Positions 33,813 through 43,085 of a stretch of 64,000 nt of DNA are shown piece by piece. The position numbers were made by a program, and so were the translations under genes. How positions within the stretch are numbered: position 1 is the stretch's first letter; each line of letters begins with the position of its first letter. Source of the stretch: Streptomyces sp. SKN60 (GTDB lineage Bacteria; Actinomycetota; Actinomycetes; Streptomycetales; Streptomycetaceae). Below the pieces are notes generated by a model. It did not search any database and was not told the origin of the DNA. It worked only from the letters and a program-made list of their open reading frames with translations. The stretch lies in contig NZ_JAHTMW010000013.1 in NCBI RefSeq assembly GCF_026236535.1, forward strand, positions 186,001-250,000, read 5' to 3'.

Positions 33813-34655
33813 ATGGCTGAACACGACCCTAGCGCGCCGACGCTCTTCGACCTCGACGCACCCGCCAGTTCCTTCATGGACCTGGAAAACCCCGACTACG
33901 CGTACATGTTCGGCTTCCTCCAGGCCGACGGGCACCTCGCCCAAGGTGCGGGCCAGAAGGGCAGGCTGACGGCCGAGATCAACGCCCGCGACATCGCGAT
34001 CCTGGAAGAATTCCAGCGCCTCACGCCGTACAACAGCAGCATCACGCAGCGCACCCGGGCGACGAACTTCGCCGCAGTCAGCCACACCGCGACCTGGACC
34101 CTTTGCGCCCTGGAAGCCCGCACGAAGCTCAACGAGCTCGGCATCCCCTACGGCCGCAAGTCAAAGCGCATCACACCACCCCGAGTGCCGTTCTCCCGAC
34201 CCGACTACCTGCGGGGCCTGATCGACGCCGATGGCTCGGTGGGCTTCACCAAACAGGGCATCCCCTTCGTCAGCCTCACCACCCAGAGCACGGCCATCGC
34301 CCTCTACCTCTGCCACTACACCAATCGCACTCTGGGTATCCGCAAGCTCCCCGGACGCAACAAGCGCGACGGCATCTACAACGTGACATACATGCAGGAA
34401 GCTGGCGTGGCACTAGCACAGCACCTCTACACGCCCGGCGCACTCGCCCTCGACCGCAAGAAGGCGGCAGCGACCGAAGTCAGCGCCTGGCAACGCCCGG
34501 CCGGCATGGCTCCGCCCCGCCAGCGGCGCGCGTGGACTCCACTGGAGGACCGGATCCTGCTCGAAGCAGCAACGATCGATGATGCCGCCGCAGCACTCGG
34601 CCGGACCCACCAGTCCTGCAATCTGCGCCGTTGGCGCCTGCTGAAGAAGGACTGA
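33813..34655 (+). CDS. Free-standing LAGLIDADG homing-endonuclease-like protein
   Basis: A 280-residue protein with two LAGLIDADG motifs: YMFGFLQADG at residues 31-40 and YLRGLIDADG at 132-141, so a single-chain two-domain enzyme with both catalytic acidic residues present. The C-terminal 45 residues (RRAWTPLEDRILLEAA...) form a Myb/SANT-like or helix-turn-helix DNA-binding tail. It is not inside an intein or intron: neighbouring genes are intact. ATG at 33813 has AGGAAGG at longer than usual spacing. A leader hairpin precedes it and a two-way terminator separates it from rtcB. Such genes usually move as mobile elements. Confidence 0.88.
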   Translation: MAEHDPSAPTLFDLDAPASSFMDLENPDYAYMFGFLQADGHLAQGAGQKGRLTAEINARDIAILEEFQRLTPYNSSITQRTRATNFAAVSHTATWTLCALEARTKLNELGIPYGRKSKRITPPRVPFSRPDYLRGLIDADGSVGFTKQGIPFVSLTTQSTAIALYLCHYTNRTLGIRKLPGRNKRDGIYNVTYMQEAGVALAQHLYTPGALALDRKKAAATEVSAWQRPAGMAPPRQRRAWTPLEDRILLEAATIDDAAAALGRTHQSCNLRRWRLLKKD

Positions 34656-34671
34656 TCCCCGCACCGCATGA

Positions 34672-34701
34672 AGAGGGCCGATGCGCACGCATCGGCCCTC
34701 T
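34672..34701. terminator. Bidirectional terminator between the endonuclease gene and rtcB
   Basis: A 14-bp perfect stem, agagggccgatgcg with cgcatcggccctct, with a 2-base spacer, lies between two converging genes. Confidence 0.88.
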
Positions 34702-34713
34702 CGGCGTCTCGTC

Positions 34714-35907
34714 TCAGCCCTTCACGTTCACGACCTGCTTCAGCTTCGCGACCACCTCGACCAGGTCCCGCTGCTGCTCCATCACCTTCTCGATCGGCTT
34801 GTAGGCACCCGGGATCTCGTCCAGCACGCCCGCGTCCTTCCGACACTCCACGCCCCTGGTCTGCTCCTCCAGGTCCTTGGTCGTAAACCGTCGCTTCGCC
34901 TCGCTGCGGCTCATCCGGCGGCCCGCGCCGTGCGAGGCGGAATTGAACGCGGCCTCGTTGCCGAGCCCCTTCACGATGTACGAGCTGGTGCCCATGGAGC
35001 CCGGGATGATGCCGAACTCGCCGGAGCCGGCCCGGATCGCGCCCTTGCGGGTGACCAACAGATCCATCCCCTCGTACCGCTCCTCCGCCACGTAGTTGTG
35101 GTGGCAGGAGATCACCGACTCGAAGGTGACCTTCGCCTTGCGGAACTCTCGCCGCATGACCTCCTGCAGCAGCGCCATCATGACGGCCCGGTTGTACTTC
35201 GCGTATTCCTGCGCCCAGTAGAGATCGTTACGGTAGGCAGCCATCTGCGGGGTGTCCGAGACGAACACCGCAAGGTCGCGGTCAACCAGCCCCTGGTTGT
35301 GGGGCAGCTTCTGCGCCACGCCGATGTGGTACTCGGCGAGCTCCTTGCCGATGTTGCGGGAGCCGGAGTGCAGCATCAGCCAGACCGAACCTGACTCATC
35401 GAGACAGACCTCGCACAGATGGTTGCCCGCTCCGAGCGTTCCCATCTGCTTTTCAGCCCGTTCGCGACGGAATTTGACCGGATCCGCGACCGTGTCGAAG
35501 CGCGACCAGAAGTCCCCCCACCCCGCCGTCGGGAACTGGAACAGCCTGGCCGGGTCCACCGCCTCGCGGTGCATCCCCCGGCCCACCGGGATCGCCTGCT
35601 CGATCTTGGAGCGCAGCCGCGAGAGGTCGCCCGGGAGGTCGTTCGCGGTGAGGGAGGTCTTGACGGCCGACATGCCGCAGCCGATGTCCACGCCCACCGC
35701 CGCCGGGCACACCGCGTCGCGCATCGCGATGACGGAGCCGACCGTCGCGCCCTTGCCGTAGTGCACGTCGGGCATCACGGCGAGGCCCTTGATCCAGGGG
35801 AGCGTCGCGACGTTCTGGAGCTGGCGCATCGCGCCGTCCTCGACGGAGCCCGGGTCGGTCCACATGCGGATGGGTACCTTCGCGCCCGGTACCTCTACGT
35901 ACGACAT
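34714..35907 (-). CDS. rtcB: RNA-splicing ligase RtcB
   Basis: A 397-residue RtcB that joins 2',3'-cyclic phosphate to 5'-OH RNA ends using GTP and Mn. The metal sites are seen in AAVGVDIGCGMSA (Cys), LGAGNHLCEV and CHHNYVAEE; the guanylylated His is in ASHGAGRRMSR. ATG at 35907 is chosen since the protein begins there in the family; an in-frame longer form lacks conservation. No archease or RNA cyclase gene is next to it. A homing-endonuclease-like gene lies 3' to it. Confidence 0.95.
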   Translation of the reverse strand: MSYVEVPGAKVPIRMWTDPGSVEDGAMRQLQNVATLPWIKGLAVMPDVHYGKGATVGSVIAMRDAVCPAAVGVDIGCGMSAVKTSLTANDLPGDLSRLRSKIEQAIPVGRGMHREAVDPARLFQFPTAGWGDFWSRFDTVADPVKFRRERAEKQMGTLGAGNHLCEVCLDESGSVWLMLHSGSRNIGKELAEYHIGVAQKLPHNQGLVDRDLAVFVSDTPQMAAYRNDLYWAQEYAKYNRAVMMALLQEVMRREFRKAKVTFESVISCHHNYVAEERYEGMDLLVTRKGAIRAGSGEFGIIPGSMGTSSYIVKGLGNEAAFNSASHGAGRRMSRSEAKRRFTTKDLEEQTRGVECRKDAGVLDEIPGAYKPIEKVMEQQRDLVEVVAKLKQVVNVKG

Positions 35908-36083
35908 ACTCCCTCGATTCCCCCGAAAAGTATGATAACGCAAAAACCGGAGCCAAAGCCCGTACAGGTGACTGCGGACCGGCATCGACGGCCGTGCTTG
36001 CGATACACATTGTGTTCATCGCGCCAGGCGGCGCGGCAATCGGTTTTCGGGGGTTCGCCTCCCGGAGAAGGGAGCCTGGGATC

Positions 36084-36947
36084 GTGCAGCGCAAGGCGTA
36101 CGGGTCCGTGGTGGTCTCCGCGGTGGCCATGGCCCTGGGGGTCGGGCTGACCGGCTGCTCCTCCGGTACCGCCCCGAGTGCGGAGACGGTGGACGCCAAG
36201 GCGGGTCCGGCCACCACGACGGCGGCGCCCGGGCGCTACCGGACGCTGTTCGAGCCGTGTGGTGCCGTGCCGCAGGCGACCTTGAAGGATCTGCTGCCGG
36301 GGGCCGCCGCGCTGTCGGACGCCGAGCGGGACCGGACCTATCGGGGGACGGCGGCGGCGACGTTCGACACAGACCGGCGGGTGGGGTGCAGCTGGAAGGC
36401 GGACGCGCCCGACGCGACGCACCGGCTGACGCTGGACTTCGAGCGGGTGGTGTCGTACGACCCGGCGGTCAGCGACGCCGACCGCGCGCAGGAGGTGTTC
36501 GGGAGCAAGCAGTCGGCCGCGGGCATCGTCGCGCCGCCGCCGACCACGACCCAGACCCCGGCCACGGCCCCGACCCCGACCGGTGCCCCGACCGGTGCCC
36601 CGAGCGGCGCGGCCACCTCCGCGCTCGCCGGGCACGAGCCGTCGCACGGGAGCACGGCCCCATCGGCCCCGTCCGCCCCGGCTACTCCCGCCTCGCCGAC
36701 GACCGGTCTGGAGCCCCGTACGCTCGACGGGCTCGGCGAGGTCGCGTTCGTGAACGACACGCTCGCCGCGCCCGGCCCGTCGGGCGCGAAGCGGCTCGTG
36801 AGCGTGGTGTTCCGCACATCGAACGTCATCGTGACGGTGGCGTACGAAGAGCAGACGACGACCTCCGCCGAGGTGCCCGACAGCAGGGAGCTGCAGGAAA
36901 AGGCCCGGAATCTGGCCCGGCTGCTCGCCGAGCGGCTTGAGGAGTAG
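36084..36947 (+). CDS. DUF3558-type lipoprotein
   Basis: A 287-residue lipoprotein: signal region VVVSAVAMALGVGLTGC ends in a lipobox. DUF3558 features are FEPCGAVPQATLKDLLPG with one Cys and GCSWKADAPDATHRLTLDFE with the second. A Pro/Thr/Ala-rich insert (about residues 150-215) splits the domain. GTG at 36084 is selected because the signal peptide begins right after it. A second DUF3558 lipoprotein gene follows 134 bp downstream; they probably arose by duplication. Confidence 0.85.
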   Translation: MQRKAYGSVVVSAVAMALGVGLTGCSSGTAPSAETVDAKAGPATTTAAPGRYRTLFEPCGAVPQATLKDLLPGAAALSDAERDRTYRGTAAATFDTDRRVGCSWKADAPDATHRLTLDFERVVSYDPAVSDADRAQEVFGSKQSAAGIVAPPPTTTQTPATAPTPTGAPTGAPSGAATSALAGHEPSHGSTAPSAPSAPATPASPTTGLEPRTLDGLGEVAFVNDTLAAPGPSGAKRLVSVVFRTSNVIVTVAYEEQTTTSAEVPDSRELQEKARNLARLLAERLEE

Positions 36948-37081
36948 CCGTCCGGACCCGCTCCGTGAGCGGCGTCGGACCACGTAACGTGTCGGCGTAT
37001 CCGCCCGTCGGCAGCCGGCCGTCGGCCGGCCGGACGCGCTCAGGGCGCCCCCGGACCGTACGACAAGCGACTGAAGGAACC

Positions 37082-37816
37082 ATGCAGCGATCTGCCCCGC
37101 GCCTCTCCCGCATACTCGCCTGCGCCGCCGTCCCGGTGATGCTCGTCGCCGCCGGCTGCTCCTCCGGATCGGACTCCGGCGACAAGGGCTCCGGTGCCCC
37201 GGACAAGGGGGCGTCCTCGTCCGCGGCGGCGCCGCAGCCCACGCAGTCGACGAAGAAGGTGGAGCCGGCGAAGTTCGGGAAGCTGCCGGAGATCTGCAAG
37301 TCGGTCTCGTCGAAGACGGTCGAGAGCCTCGTGCCGAAGGTGAAGAACAAGAACGGCACGGAGGCCACCTCCAGCGATGCCGCGAGCCGTGGCGGTTGCT
37401 CGTGGAACGGTCTGGAGGACAAGGGCACGAAGGGCTCGCAGTACCGCTGGCTCGATGTGTCGTTCTACCGTTACGAGTCGGACGCGACGCTCGGCAGCGG
37501 CCAGGAGCGGGCCACGGAGAGCTACGCCAAGGAGCTGGCGAAGGTCCAGGCCACGGCGGGTGCGAAGAAGCTGAAGACGACGCAGACGACGGGCGTCGGC
37601 GAGCAGGCGGACACGGTGACGTACCAGTTGCGCAAGACGGACGAGGACTTCCAGTACGCCTCGGTGGTCGCGCGTGCGGGCAATGTGGTGGTGCTGCTGT
37701 CGTACAACGGTGCCGGTTACGCCGGGGCTGACACTCCGTCGGACAAGACGATCTCGGATGGTGCGCTGAAGGCCGCCAAGGAGGCGATCGCCGCCGTCGA
37801 GGCGGCCAACAAGTAG
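37082..37816 (+). CDS. DUF3558 lipoprotein
   Basis: A 244-residue lipoprotein (lipobox VAAGC after a hydrophobic core) with an Asp/Gly/Ser-rich linker and the DUF3558 domain: LPEICKSVSSKTVESLVP and GGCSWNGLEDKG, the two cysteines probably forming a disulfide. The function is unknown; the family is common in actinomycete envelopes. A short 11-bp tandem repeat starts immediately after the stop. Confidence 0.9.
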   Translation: MQRSAPRLSRILACAAVPVMLVAAGCSSGSDSGDKGSGAPDKGASSSAAAPQPTQSTKKVEPAKFGKLPEICKSVSSKTVESLVPKVKNKNGTEATSSDAASRGGCSWNGLEDKGTKGSQYRWLDVSFYRYESDATLGSGQERATESYAKELAKVQATAGAKKLKTTQTTGVGEQADTVTYQLRKTDEDFQYASVVARAGNVVVLLSYNGAGYAGADTPSDKTISDGALKAAKEAIAAVEAANK

Positions 37817-37871
37817 GCGTCTGCACGGCGTCTGTACGGCGTCTGTACGACGTTTGCGCGCCGTTTGTGCT
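37817..37871. repeat. 11-bp tandem repeat right after a stop codon
   Basis: Five consecutive 11-mers follow the TAG at 37814: gcgtctgcacg, gcgtctgtacg, gcgtctgtacg, acgtttgcgcg, ccgtttgtgct. Copies two and three are identical; the rest drift. About 100 bp separate it from the next gene. Confidence 0.85.
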
Positions 37872-37968
37872 GATTCGTTCCGGAGCCCGTCCCTCCCCCG
37901 GGGGTCGGGCTTCGCGCACATGTGCCAGTCTGTGCCCGCGAGATGTCGAACGACGGGAGGGATCGCGG

Positions 37969-39246
37969 GTGGCCGCGATGCAGCTGACACGCACGCACCG
38001 GATACTCATCGGCCTGGTCGTCGCGGGTGCGGTGATCATCGCCGGGATCGGTTTCGCCGGCTCGTACGCCGCGGTGCGCGAGCTCGCCGTCGACAAGGGC
38101 TTCGGGAACTTCTCGTACTTCTTCCCGATCGGCATCGACGCGGGCATCTGTGTGCTGCTCGCGCTCGATCTGCTGCTGACCTGGATCCGGATCCCGTTCC
38201 CGTTGCTGCGGCAGACGGCGTGGGTGCTGACGGCGGCGACGATCGCGTTCAACGGCGCGGCGGCGTGGCCGGACCCGCTGGGTGTGGGCATGCACGCGGT
38301 GATCCCGGTGCTGTTCGTGGTCGCGGTGGAGGCGGCGCGGCACGCGGTGGGCCGGATCGCGGACATCACGGCCGACAAGCACATGGAGGGCGTGCGGCTG
38401 ACCCGCTGGCTGCTGTCGCCGATTCCGACGTTCCGGTTGTGGCGGCGGATGAAGCTGTGGGAGCTGCGTTCGTACGAGCAGGTGATCAAGCTGGAGCAGG
38501 ACCGGCTGATCTATCAGGCGCGGCTGCAGGCCCGGTTCGGGCGGGCGTGGCGGCGGAAGGCGCCGGTGGAGGCGCTGATGCCGCTGCGGCTTGCGAAGTA
38601 CGGCGTGCCGCTGGCGGAGACGGCGGCGGCGGGCCTGGCGGCGGCCGGTGTGGAACCGGCCCTGCTGCCGCCGGCCCCGGTGGCTCCGGTGGCTCCGGTG
38701 GCTCCGGTGGCTCCGGAGCTGCCCCAGGCGCAGGCGCAGGCGCAGGCGCAGATGCAGCCGGTGCAGGTGGCGGCGCAGGTGCCCGGGCAGACGGTGCCCG
38801 GGCAGACGGTGCCGGCTCAGGCGGTGCCCGCTCAGCAGGGTGTTCCGGGTGAGGACGGCAACCCGTGGTTCGCGGCGCAGCAGCTCTCGCCGGAGACCTA
38901 TCAGGGTACGTACGACCCTCAGATCGTGGAGGGTCTGGAGCCGACTCCGGTGCCGATCCCGCAGGGTCCGGACGATGTTCCGCCGCCGGGTCCGGAGGAG
39001 TTCGAGGAGTACTCGGAGTTCGTGGACGAGGAGCCGTCGACGGTCGAGTTCGCGGAGTCGGCGTACAAGGCGATGTGGGACTACGTGGAGGAGAACCAGG
39101 AGTTCCCGACGTCGGAGCAGCTCGACATAAGGCTGAGTGACCGGTACGGGATCACTCATCCGCGGAGTACGTCGATCCTGCGGGAGTTGATCCCGCAGTT
39201 GCGGCTCCGGATCGAGCAGGAGTGGGCGGAGACCCACACGCCGTAG
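37969..39246 (+). CDS. DUF2637-family membrane protein
   Basis: A 425-residue protein. The N-terminal 130 residues hold four hydrophobic helices (RILIGLVVAGAVIIAGIGFAG, YFFPIGIDAGICVLLALDLLL and others) of the DUF2637/SpdB2-like kind; a cytoplasmic helical part follows, then a repetitive Ala/Pro/Gln/Val-rich linker (PVAPVAP and QAQAQA runs) and a C-terminal domain ending in a winged-helix-like region (EQLDIRLSDRYGITHPRSTSILRELIPQL). GTG at 37969 is chosen with GGGAGG at 37955-37960. It is a chromosomal relative of plasmid-spread proteins, with unknown role. Confidence 0.85.
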   Translation: MAAMQLTRTHRILIGLVVAGAVIIAGIGFAGSYAAVRELAVDKGFGNFSYFFPIGIDAGICVLLALDLLLTWIRIPFPLLRQTAWVLTAATIAFNGAAAWPDPLGVGMHAVIPVLFVVAVEAARHAVGRIADITADKHMEGVRLTRWLLSPIPTFRLWRRMKLWELRSYEQVIKLEQDRLIYQARLQARFGRAWRRKAPVEALMPLRLAKYGVPLAETAAAGLAAAGVEPALLPPAPVAPVAPVAPVAPELPQAQAQAQAQMQPVQVAAQVPGQTVPGQTVPAQAVPAQQGVPGEDGNPWFAAQQLSPETYQGTYDPQIVEGLEPTPVPIPQGPDDVPPPGPEEFEEYSEFVDEEPSTVEFAESAYKAMWDYVEENQEFPTSEQLDIRLSDRYGITHPRSTSILRELIPQLRLRIEQEWAETHTP

Positions 39247-39264
39247 GCGGCGCCCGCTCATGAG

Positions 39265-39303
39265 ACCGCCCTCCTCCGCGCGATGCGGAGGAGGGCGGTT
39301 TTC
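39265..39303. terminator. Strong terminator after the DUF2637 gene
   Basis: A 15-bp perfect stem, accgccctcctccgc with gcggaggagggcggt, then TTT. It lies between two converging genes and could serve lysS too. Confidence 0.9.
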
Positions 39304-39353
39304 GTCGGCTCGGGCCGTCGGTTCGGGCCGTCGGTTCGGGCCGACGGTGACGG

Positions 39354-41075
39354 CTAGGCGCCGAGCAGCTTGCGCACGCGGTCCGCGCCGACCGCGAGCA
39401 GCAGCGTGGGGAGGCGGGGGCCGGTCTCGCGGCTCACGAGGAGCTTGTAGAGGAGGGCGAAGAAGGAGCGCTGGGCGAGCTTGAGCTCCGGGGTGGGCTT
39501 GGCTTCGGGGTCGAGGCCGGCCATGACCTTCGGGACGCCGTAGACCAGGGTGGTCAGGCCGTCGAGGGACCAGTGGGTGTCGAGGCCCTCCAGGAGGAGG
39601 CGCAGCGACTCGCGGCCTTCGTCGTCGAGCGAGCCGAGGAGTGCGGTGTCGGGCTCGTCGCGGACGATGGTGCGCTGGTCGGCCGGGACCTGGGTGGTGA
39701 TCCAGTTCTCGGCGCGGTCGAGGCGCGGGCGGACCTCGTCGAGCGTGGTGACCGGGTTCTCCGGGTCGAGCTCGGTGAGGATGCGCAGGGTCTGCTCGTC
39801 GTGGCCGGCGGTGATGTCCATGACGGAGGCCAGCGTCCGGTACGGCAGGGGGCGCGGGGTGCGCGGGAGCTCGCCGGCGGCGGTGCGGGCGGCGCGGGCG
39901 TGGGCGGCGGCGTCGGCGGGGAGCACGGTGCCGTCGGCGACCTTGGCCTCCAGCTTGTCCCACTCGTCGTAGAGCCGCTGGATCTCCTGGTCGAAGGCGA
40001 CCTTGAAGGACTGGTTGGGGCGGCGGCGGGCGTAGAGCCAGCGGAGGAGCTGGGGCTCCATGATCTGCAGGGCGTCGGCCGGGGTGGGGACGCCGCCGCG
40101 GGAGGAGGACATCTTGGCCATGCCGCTGATGCCGACGAACGCGTACATGGGGCCGATGGGCTGGACGCCGTCGAAGATGCCGACGATCTGGCCGCCGACC
40201 TGGAAGGACGAGCCGGGCGAGGAGTGGTCGACGCCGGAGGGCTCGAAGATCACGCCTTCGTAGGCCCAGCGCATGGGCCAGTCGACCTTCCAGACCAGCT
40301 TGCCGCGGTTGAACTCGCTGAGCTTGACGGTCTCGGCGAAGCCGCAGGAGGAGCAGGTGTAGGAGAGCTCGGTGGTCTCGTCGTCGTAGCCGGTGACGGT
40401 GGTGAGGTCCTTCTCGCACTGGCCGCAGTAGGGCTTGTACGGGAAGTAGCCGGCGCCGCCGCCGGAGCCGTCGTCCTCGCCGGCGGCGCCGGAGCCTTCG
40501 GCGGCCTCCAGCTCGGCCTCGTCGACGGGCTTCTGGGACTGCTTCTTGGGGGCCTTCTTCGTCCGGTACTGGTCGAGGATGGCGTCGATGTCGCCGCGGT
40601 GGCGCATGGCGTGCAGGATCTGCTCGCGGTAGACGCCGGAGGTGTACTGCTCGGTCTGGCTGATCGGGTCGTACTCGACGCCGAGCTCGGCCAGCGCCTC
40701 GACCATGGCGGCCTTGAAGTGCTCGGCCCAGCTCGGGTACGGCGAGCCGGCCGGGGCCGGGACGGAGGTCAGCGGCTTGCCGATGTGCTCGGCCCAGGAC
40801 TCGTCGACGCCCGCGACGCCGTTGGGCACCTTGCGGTAGCGGTCGTAGTCGTCCCAGGAGATGAGGTGGCGGACCTCGTGTCCGCGGCGGCGGATCTCGT
40901 CGGCGACCAGGTGCGGGGTCATGACCTCGCGGAGGTTGCCCAGGTGGATCGGGCCGGAGGGGGAGAGGCCGGAGGCGACGACGACCGGTTTGCCAGGCGC
41001 ACGTCGCTCCGACTCGGCGATGACCTCGTCCGCGAAACGGGAGACCCAGTCGGTCTCGGTGCTGCTCTGAGCCAC
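39354..41075 (-). CDS. lysS: Lysyl-tRNA synthetase, class I
   Basis: A 573-residue class I enzyme that charges tRNA-Lys. The HIGH-type motif is PIHLGN in SPSGPIHLGNLREVM; the KMSKS-type motif is KMSSSRGG. A zinc ribbon is visible in YCGQCEKD and CSSCGF. An acidic, Gly-rich insert (AEGSGAAGEDDGSGGGAG) precedes the ribbon and is variable. GTG at 41075 has GAAGGA upstream and starts the conserved N terminus. It diverges from argS, with 218 bp between them. Confidence 0.93.
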   Translation of the reverse strand: MAQSSTETDWVSRFADEVIAESERRAPGKPVVVASGLSPSGPIHLGNLREVMTPHLVADEIRRRGHEVRHLISWDDYDRYRKVPNGVAGVDESWAEHIGKPLTSVPAPAGSPYPSWAEHFKAAMVEALAELGVEYDPISQTEQYTSGVYREQILHAMRHRGDIDAILDQYRTKKAPKKQSQKPVDEAELEAAEGSGAAGEDDGSGGGAGYFPYKPYCGQCEKDLTTVTGYDDETTELSYTCSSCGFAETVKLSEFNRGKLVWKVDWPMRWAYEGVIFEPSGVDHSSPGSSFQVGGQIVGIFDGVQPIGPMYAFVGISGMAKMSSSRGGVPTPADALQIMEPQLLRWLYARRRPNQSFKVAFDQEIQRLYDEWDKLEAKVADGTVLPADAAAHARAARTAAGELPRTPRPLPYRTLASVMDITAGHDEQTLRILTELDPENPVTTLDEVRPRLDRAENWITTQVPADQRTIVRDEPDTALLGSLDDEGRESLRLLLEGLDTHWSLDGLTTLVYGVPKVMAGLDPEAKPTPELKLAQRSFFALLYKLLVSRETGPRLPTLLLAVGADRVRKLLGA

Positions 41076-41172
41076 GGTCGGTTCGTCCTTCTTCCTTGGT
41101 TCCTTCGGAAAGCCTGCGGGCCGGTCGGCCCCACACGAGTCATTGTCCCAGACGGAAGGACGCACTCCGAGG

Positions 41173-41210
41173 TTGTCCACAGGACGGAACACGCTCCGGG
41201 GTTGTCCACA
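41173..41210. promoter_or_regulatory. Two DnaA-box-like 9-mers between lysS and argS
   Basis: Two exact ttgtccaca sequences (41173-41181, 41202-41210), each followed by gg, lie 29 bp apart in the same direction. This 9-mer is the consensus DnaA box of Streptomyces. Also in the gap is ttgaca at 41245-41250, a possible argS -35. The region is not an origin: there are only two boxes and no AT-rich stretch. Confidence 0.6.
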
Positions 41211-41293
41211 GGGGGAGAAAACTCGTTGCCCGCCCGTGGGACACTTGACAGGCGAAACAGCCCGTAAGTCTCCCACCACAGGAACGGAAGCTC

Positions 41294-43066
41294 ATGGCCT
41301 CGGTCCCTTCCCTCGCTTCGACCGTGCAGCAGCGCCTCGCGGAAGGCCTCTCGGCAGCCCTGCCGGAGGCCGGGTCCGCCGACCCGCTGCTGCGACGAAG
41401 CGACCGGGCCGACTTCCAGGCCAACGGCATCCTGGCGCTCGCCAAGCAGCTCAAGGGCAATCCGCGTGAGCTGGCGACCAAGGTCGTCGAGGCCATCCCG
41501 GCCAATGACGTGCTGCAGGAGATCGAGGTCTCGGGCCCCGGCTTCCTCAACATCACGGTCTCCGACGCGGCGATCGTGAACACGCTCGCGGCCCGTGCCG
41601 CCGACGCGCGGCTCGGCGTGCCGTTCAACGAGGCGGCGGGCACGACGGTGATCGACTACGCCCAGCCGAACGTGGCGAAGGAGATGCACGTCGGCCACCT
41701 GCGGTCGGCGGTGATCGGCGCGGCGATGGTCGAGATCCTGGAGTTCACCGGCGAGCAGGTGGTCCGGCGTCACCACATCGGCGACTGGGGCACCCAGTTC
41801 GGCATGCTCATCCAGTACCTGATCGAGCACCCGCACGAGCTGGACCACAAGGCCGAGGGCGCGGGCGCGGAGGTCTCCGGCGAGGAGGCCATGTCGAACC
41901 TGAACCGGCTGTACAAGGCGTCGCGTGCGCTCTTCGACTCCGACGAGGAGTTCAAGACGCGGGCCCGTGCGCGGGTCGTGGACCTGCAGGCGGGCGACGA
42001 GCAGACCCTCGCCCTGTGGCAGCGGTTCGTCGACGAGTCGAAGATCTACTTCTACTCGGTCTTCGAGAAGCTCGACATGGACATCCGTGACCCCGACATC
42101 GTCGGCGAGTCGGGCTACAACGACATGCTTCAGGAGACCTGCCGGATCCTGGAGGAGTCGGGCGTGGCCGTCCGCTCCGAGGGTGCGCTGTGCGTGTTCT
42201 TCGACGACATCAAGGGCCCGGAGGGCAACCCGGTCCCGCTGATCGTCCAGAAGTCCGACGGCGGCTTCGGCTATGCGGCGACGGACCTGTCGGCGATCCG
42301 CGACCGGGTGCAGAACCTGAAGGCGTCGACCCTGCTGTACGTGGTGGACGCGCGTCAGTCGCTGCACTTCAAGATGGTCTTCGAGACGGCCCGGCGGGCC
42401 GGCTGGCTGAACGACGAGGTGAAGGCGCACCAGCTGGCCTTCGGCACGGTCCTCGGCAAGGACGGCAAGCCGTTCAAGACCCGTGAGGGCGAGACCGTGC
42501 GGCTGGTGGACCTGCTCGACGAGGCGGTCGAGCGTGCCTCGGCGGTTGTCCGCGAGAAGGCCGGCCAGGACCTGTCGGAGGACGAGATCGCCGAGCGGGG
42601 TGCTCAGGTGGGCATCGGCGCGGTGAAGTACGCGGACCTGTCGACGTCGGCGGCGCGGGACTACAAGTTCGACCTGGACCAGATGGTCTCGCTGAACGGC
42701 GACACCTCGGTGTACCTGCAGTACGCGTACGCCCGTATCCAGTCGATCCTGCGCAAGGCCGGTGACGCGAAGCCCGCGGCCCACTCGGAGCTGGCACTCG
42801 CAGCCTCGGAGCGGGCACTCGGCCTGCACCTGGACTCGTTCGGCGAGATCATCCAGGAGACCGCCGAGGAGTTCGCCCCGCACAAGCTGGCCGCGTACCT
42901 CTACCAGCTGGCGTCGCTGTACACGGCGTTCTACTCGGAGTGCCCGGTCCTGAAGGCCGACACCCCGGAGCAGGTCGAGAACCGCCTCTTCCTCTGCGAC
43001 CTGACCGCCCGGACCCTCCACCAGGGCATGGCCCTGCTGGGCATCCGGACGCCCGAGCGTCTCTGA
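41294..43066 (+). CDS. argS: Arginyl-tRNA synthetase
   Basis: A 590-residue class I enzyme that charges tRNA-Arg. The Add1 domain occupies the first ~110 residues; HIGH is seen as EMHVGHLRSA, and the DALR anticodon-binding domain is at the end (LAAYLYQLASLYTAFYSECPVL). The KMSKS lysine region is FKTREGETVRLVDLLDEA. GGAACGGAAG precedes the ATG. It ends in a strong terminator, which sets the left border of the specialised-metabolite cluster. Confidence 0.95.
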   Translation: MASVPSLASTVQQRLAEGLSAALPEAGSADPLLRRSDRADFQANGILALAKQLKGNPRELATKVVEAIPANDVLQEIEVSGPGFLNITVSDAAIVNTLAARAADARLGVPFNEAAGTTVIDYAQPNVAKEMHVGHLRSAVIGAAMVEILEFTGEQVVRRHHIGDWGTQFGMLIQYLIEHPHELDHKAEGAGAEVSGEEAMSNLNRLYKASRALFDSDEEFKTRARARVVDLQAGDEQTLALWQRFVDESKIYFYSVFEKLDMDIRDPDIVGESGYNDMLQETCRILEESGVAVRSEGALCVFFDDIKGPEGNPVPLIVQKSDGGFGYAATDLSAIRDRVQNLKASTLLYVVDARQSLHFKMVFETARRAGWLNDEVKAHQLAFGTVLGKDGKPFKTREGETVRLVDLLDEAVERASAVVREKAGQDLSEDEIAERGAQVGIGAVKYADLSTSAARDYKFDLDQMVSLNGDTSVYLQYAYARIQSILRKAGDAKPAAHSELALAASERALGLHLDSFGEIIQETAEEFAPHKLAAYLYQLASLYTAFYSECPVLKADTPEQVENRLFLCDLTARTLHQGMALLGIRTPERL

Positions 43067-43085
43067 CACCCGGCAGCACGGGAAT

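Noticed and set aside
33813..34655. LAGLIDADG protein as part of an intein or intron in rtcB or the DUF2278 gene
   Set aside because: Both neighbours are continuous full-length genes, and the endonuclease has its own leader, start and terminator.
41173..41210. Replication origin between lysS and argS
   Set aside because: Only two DnaA boxes, no AT-rich region and no dnaA or dnaN nearby.
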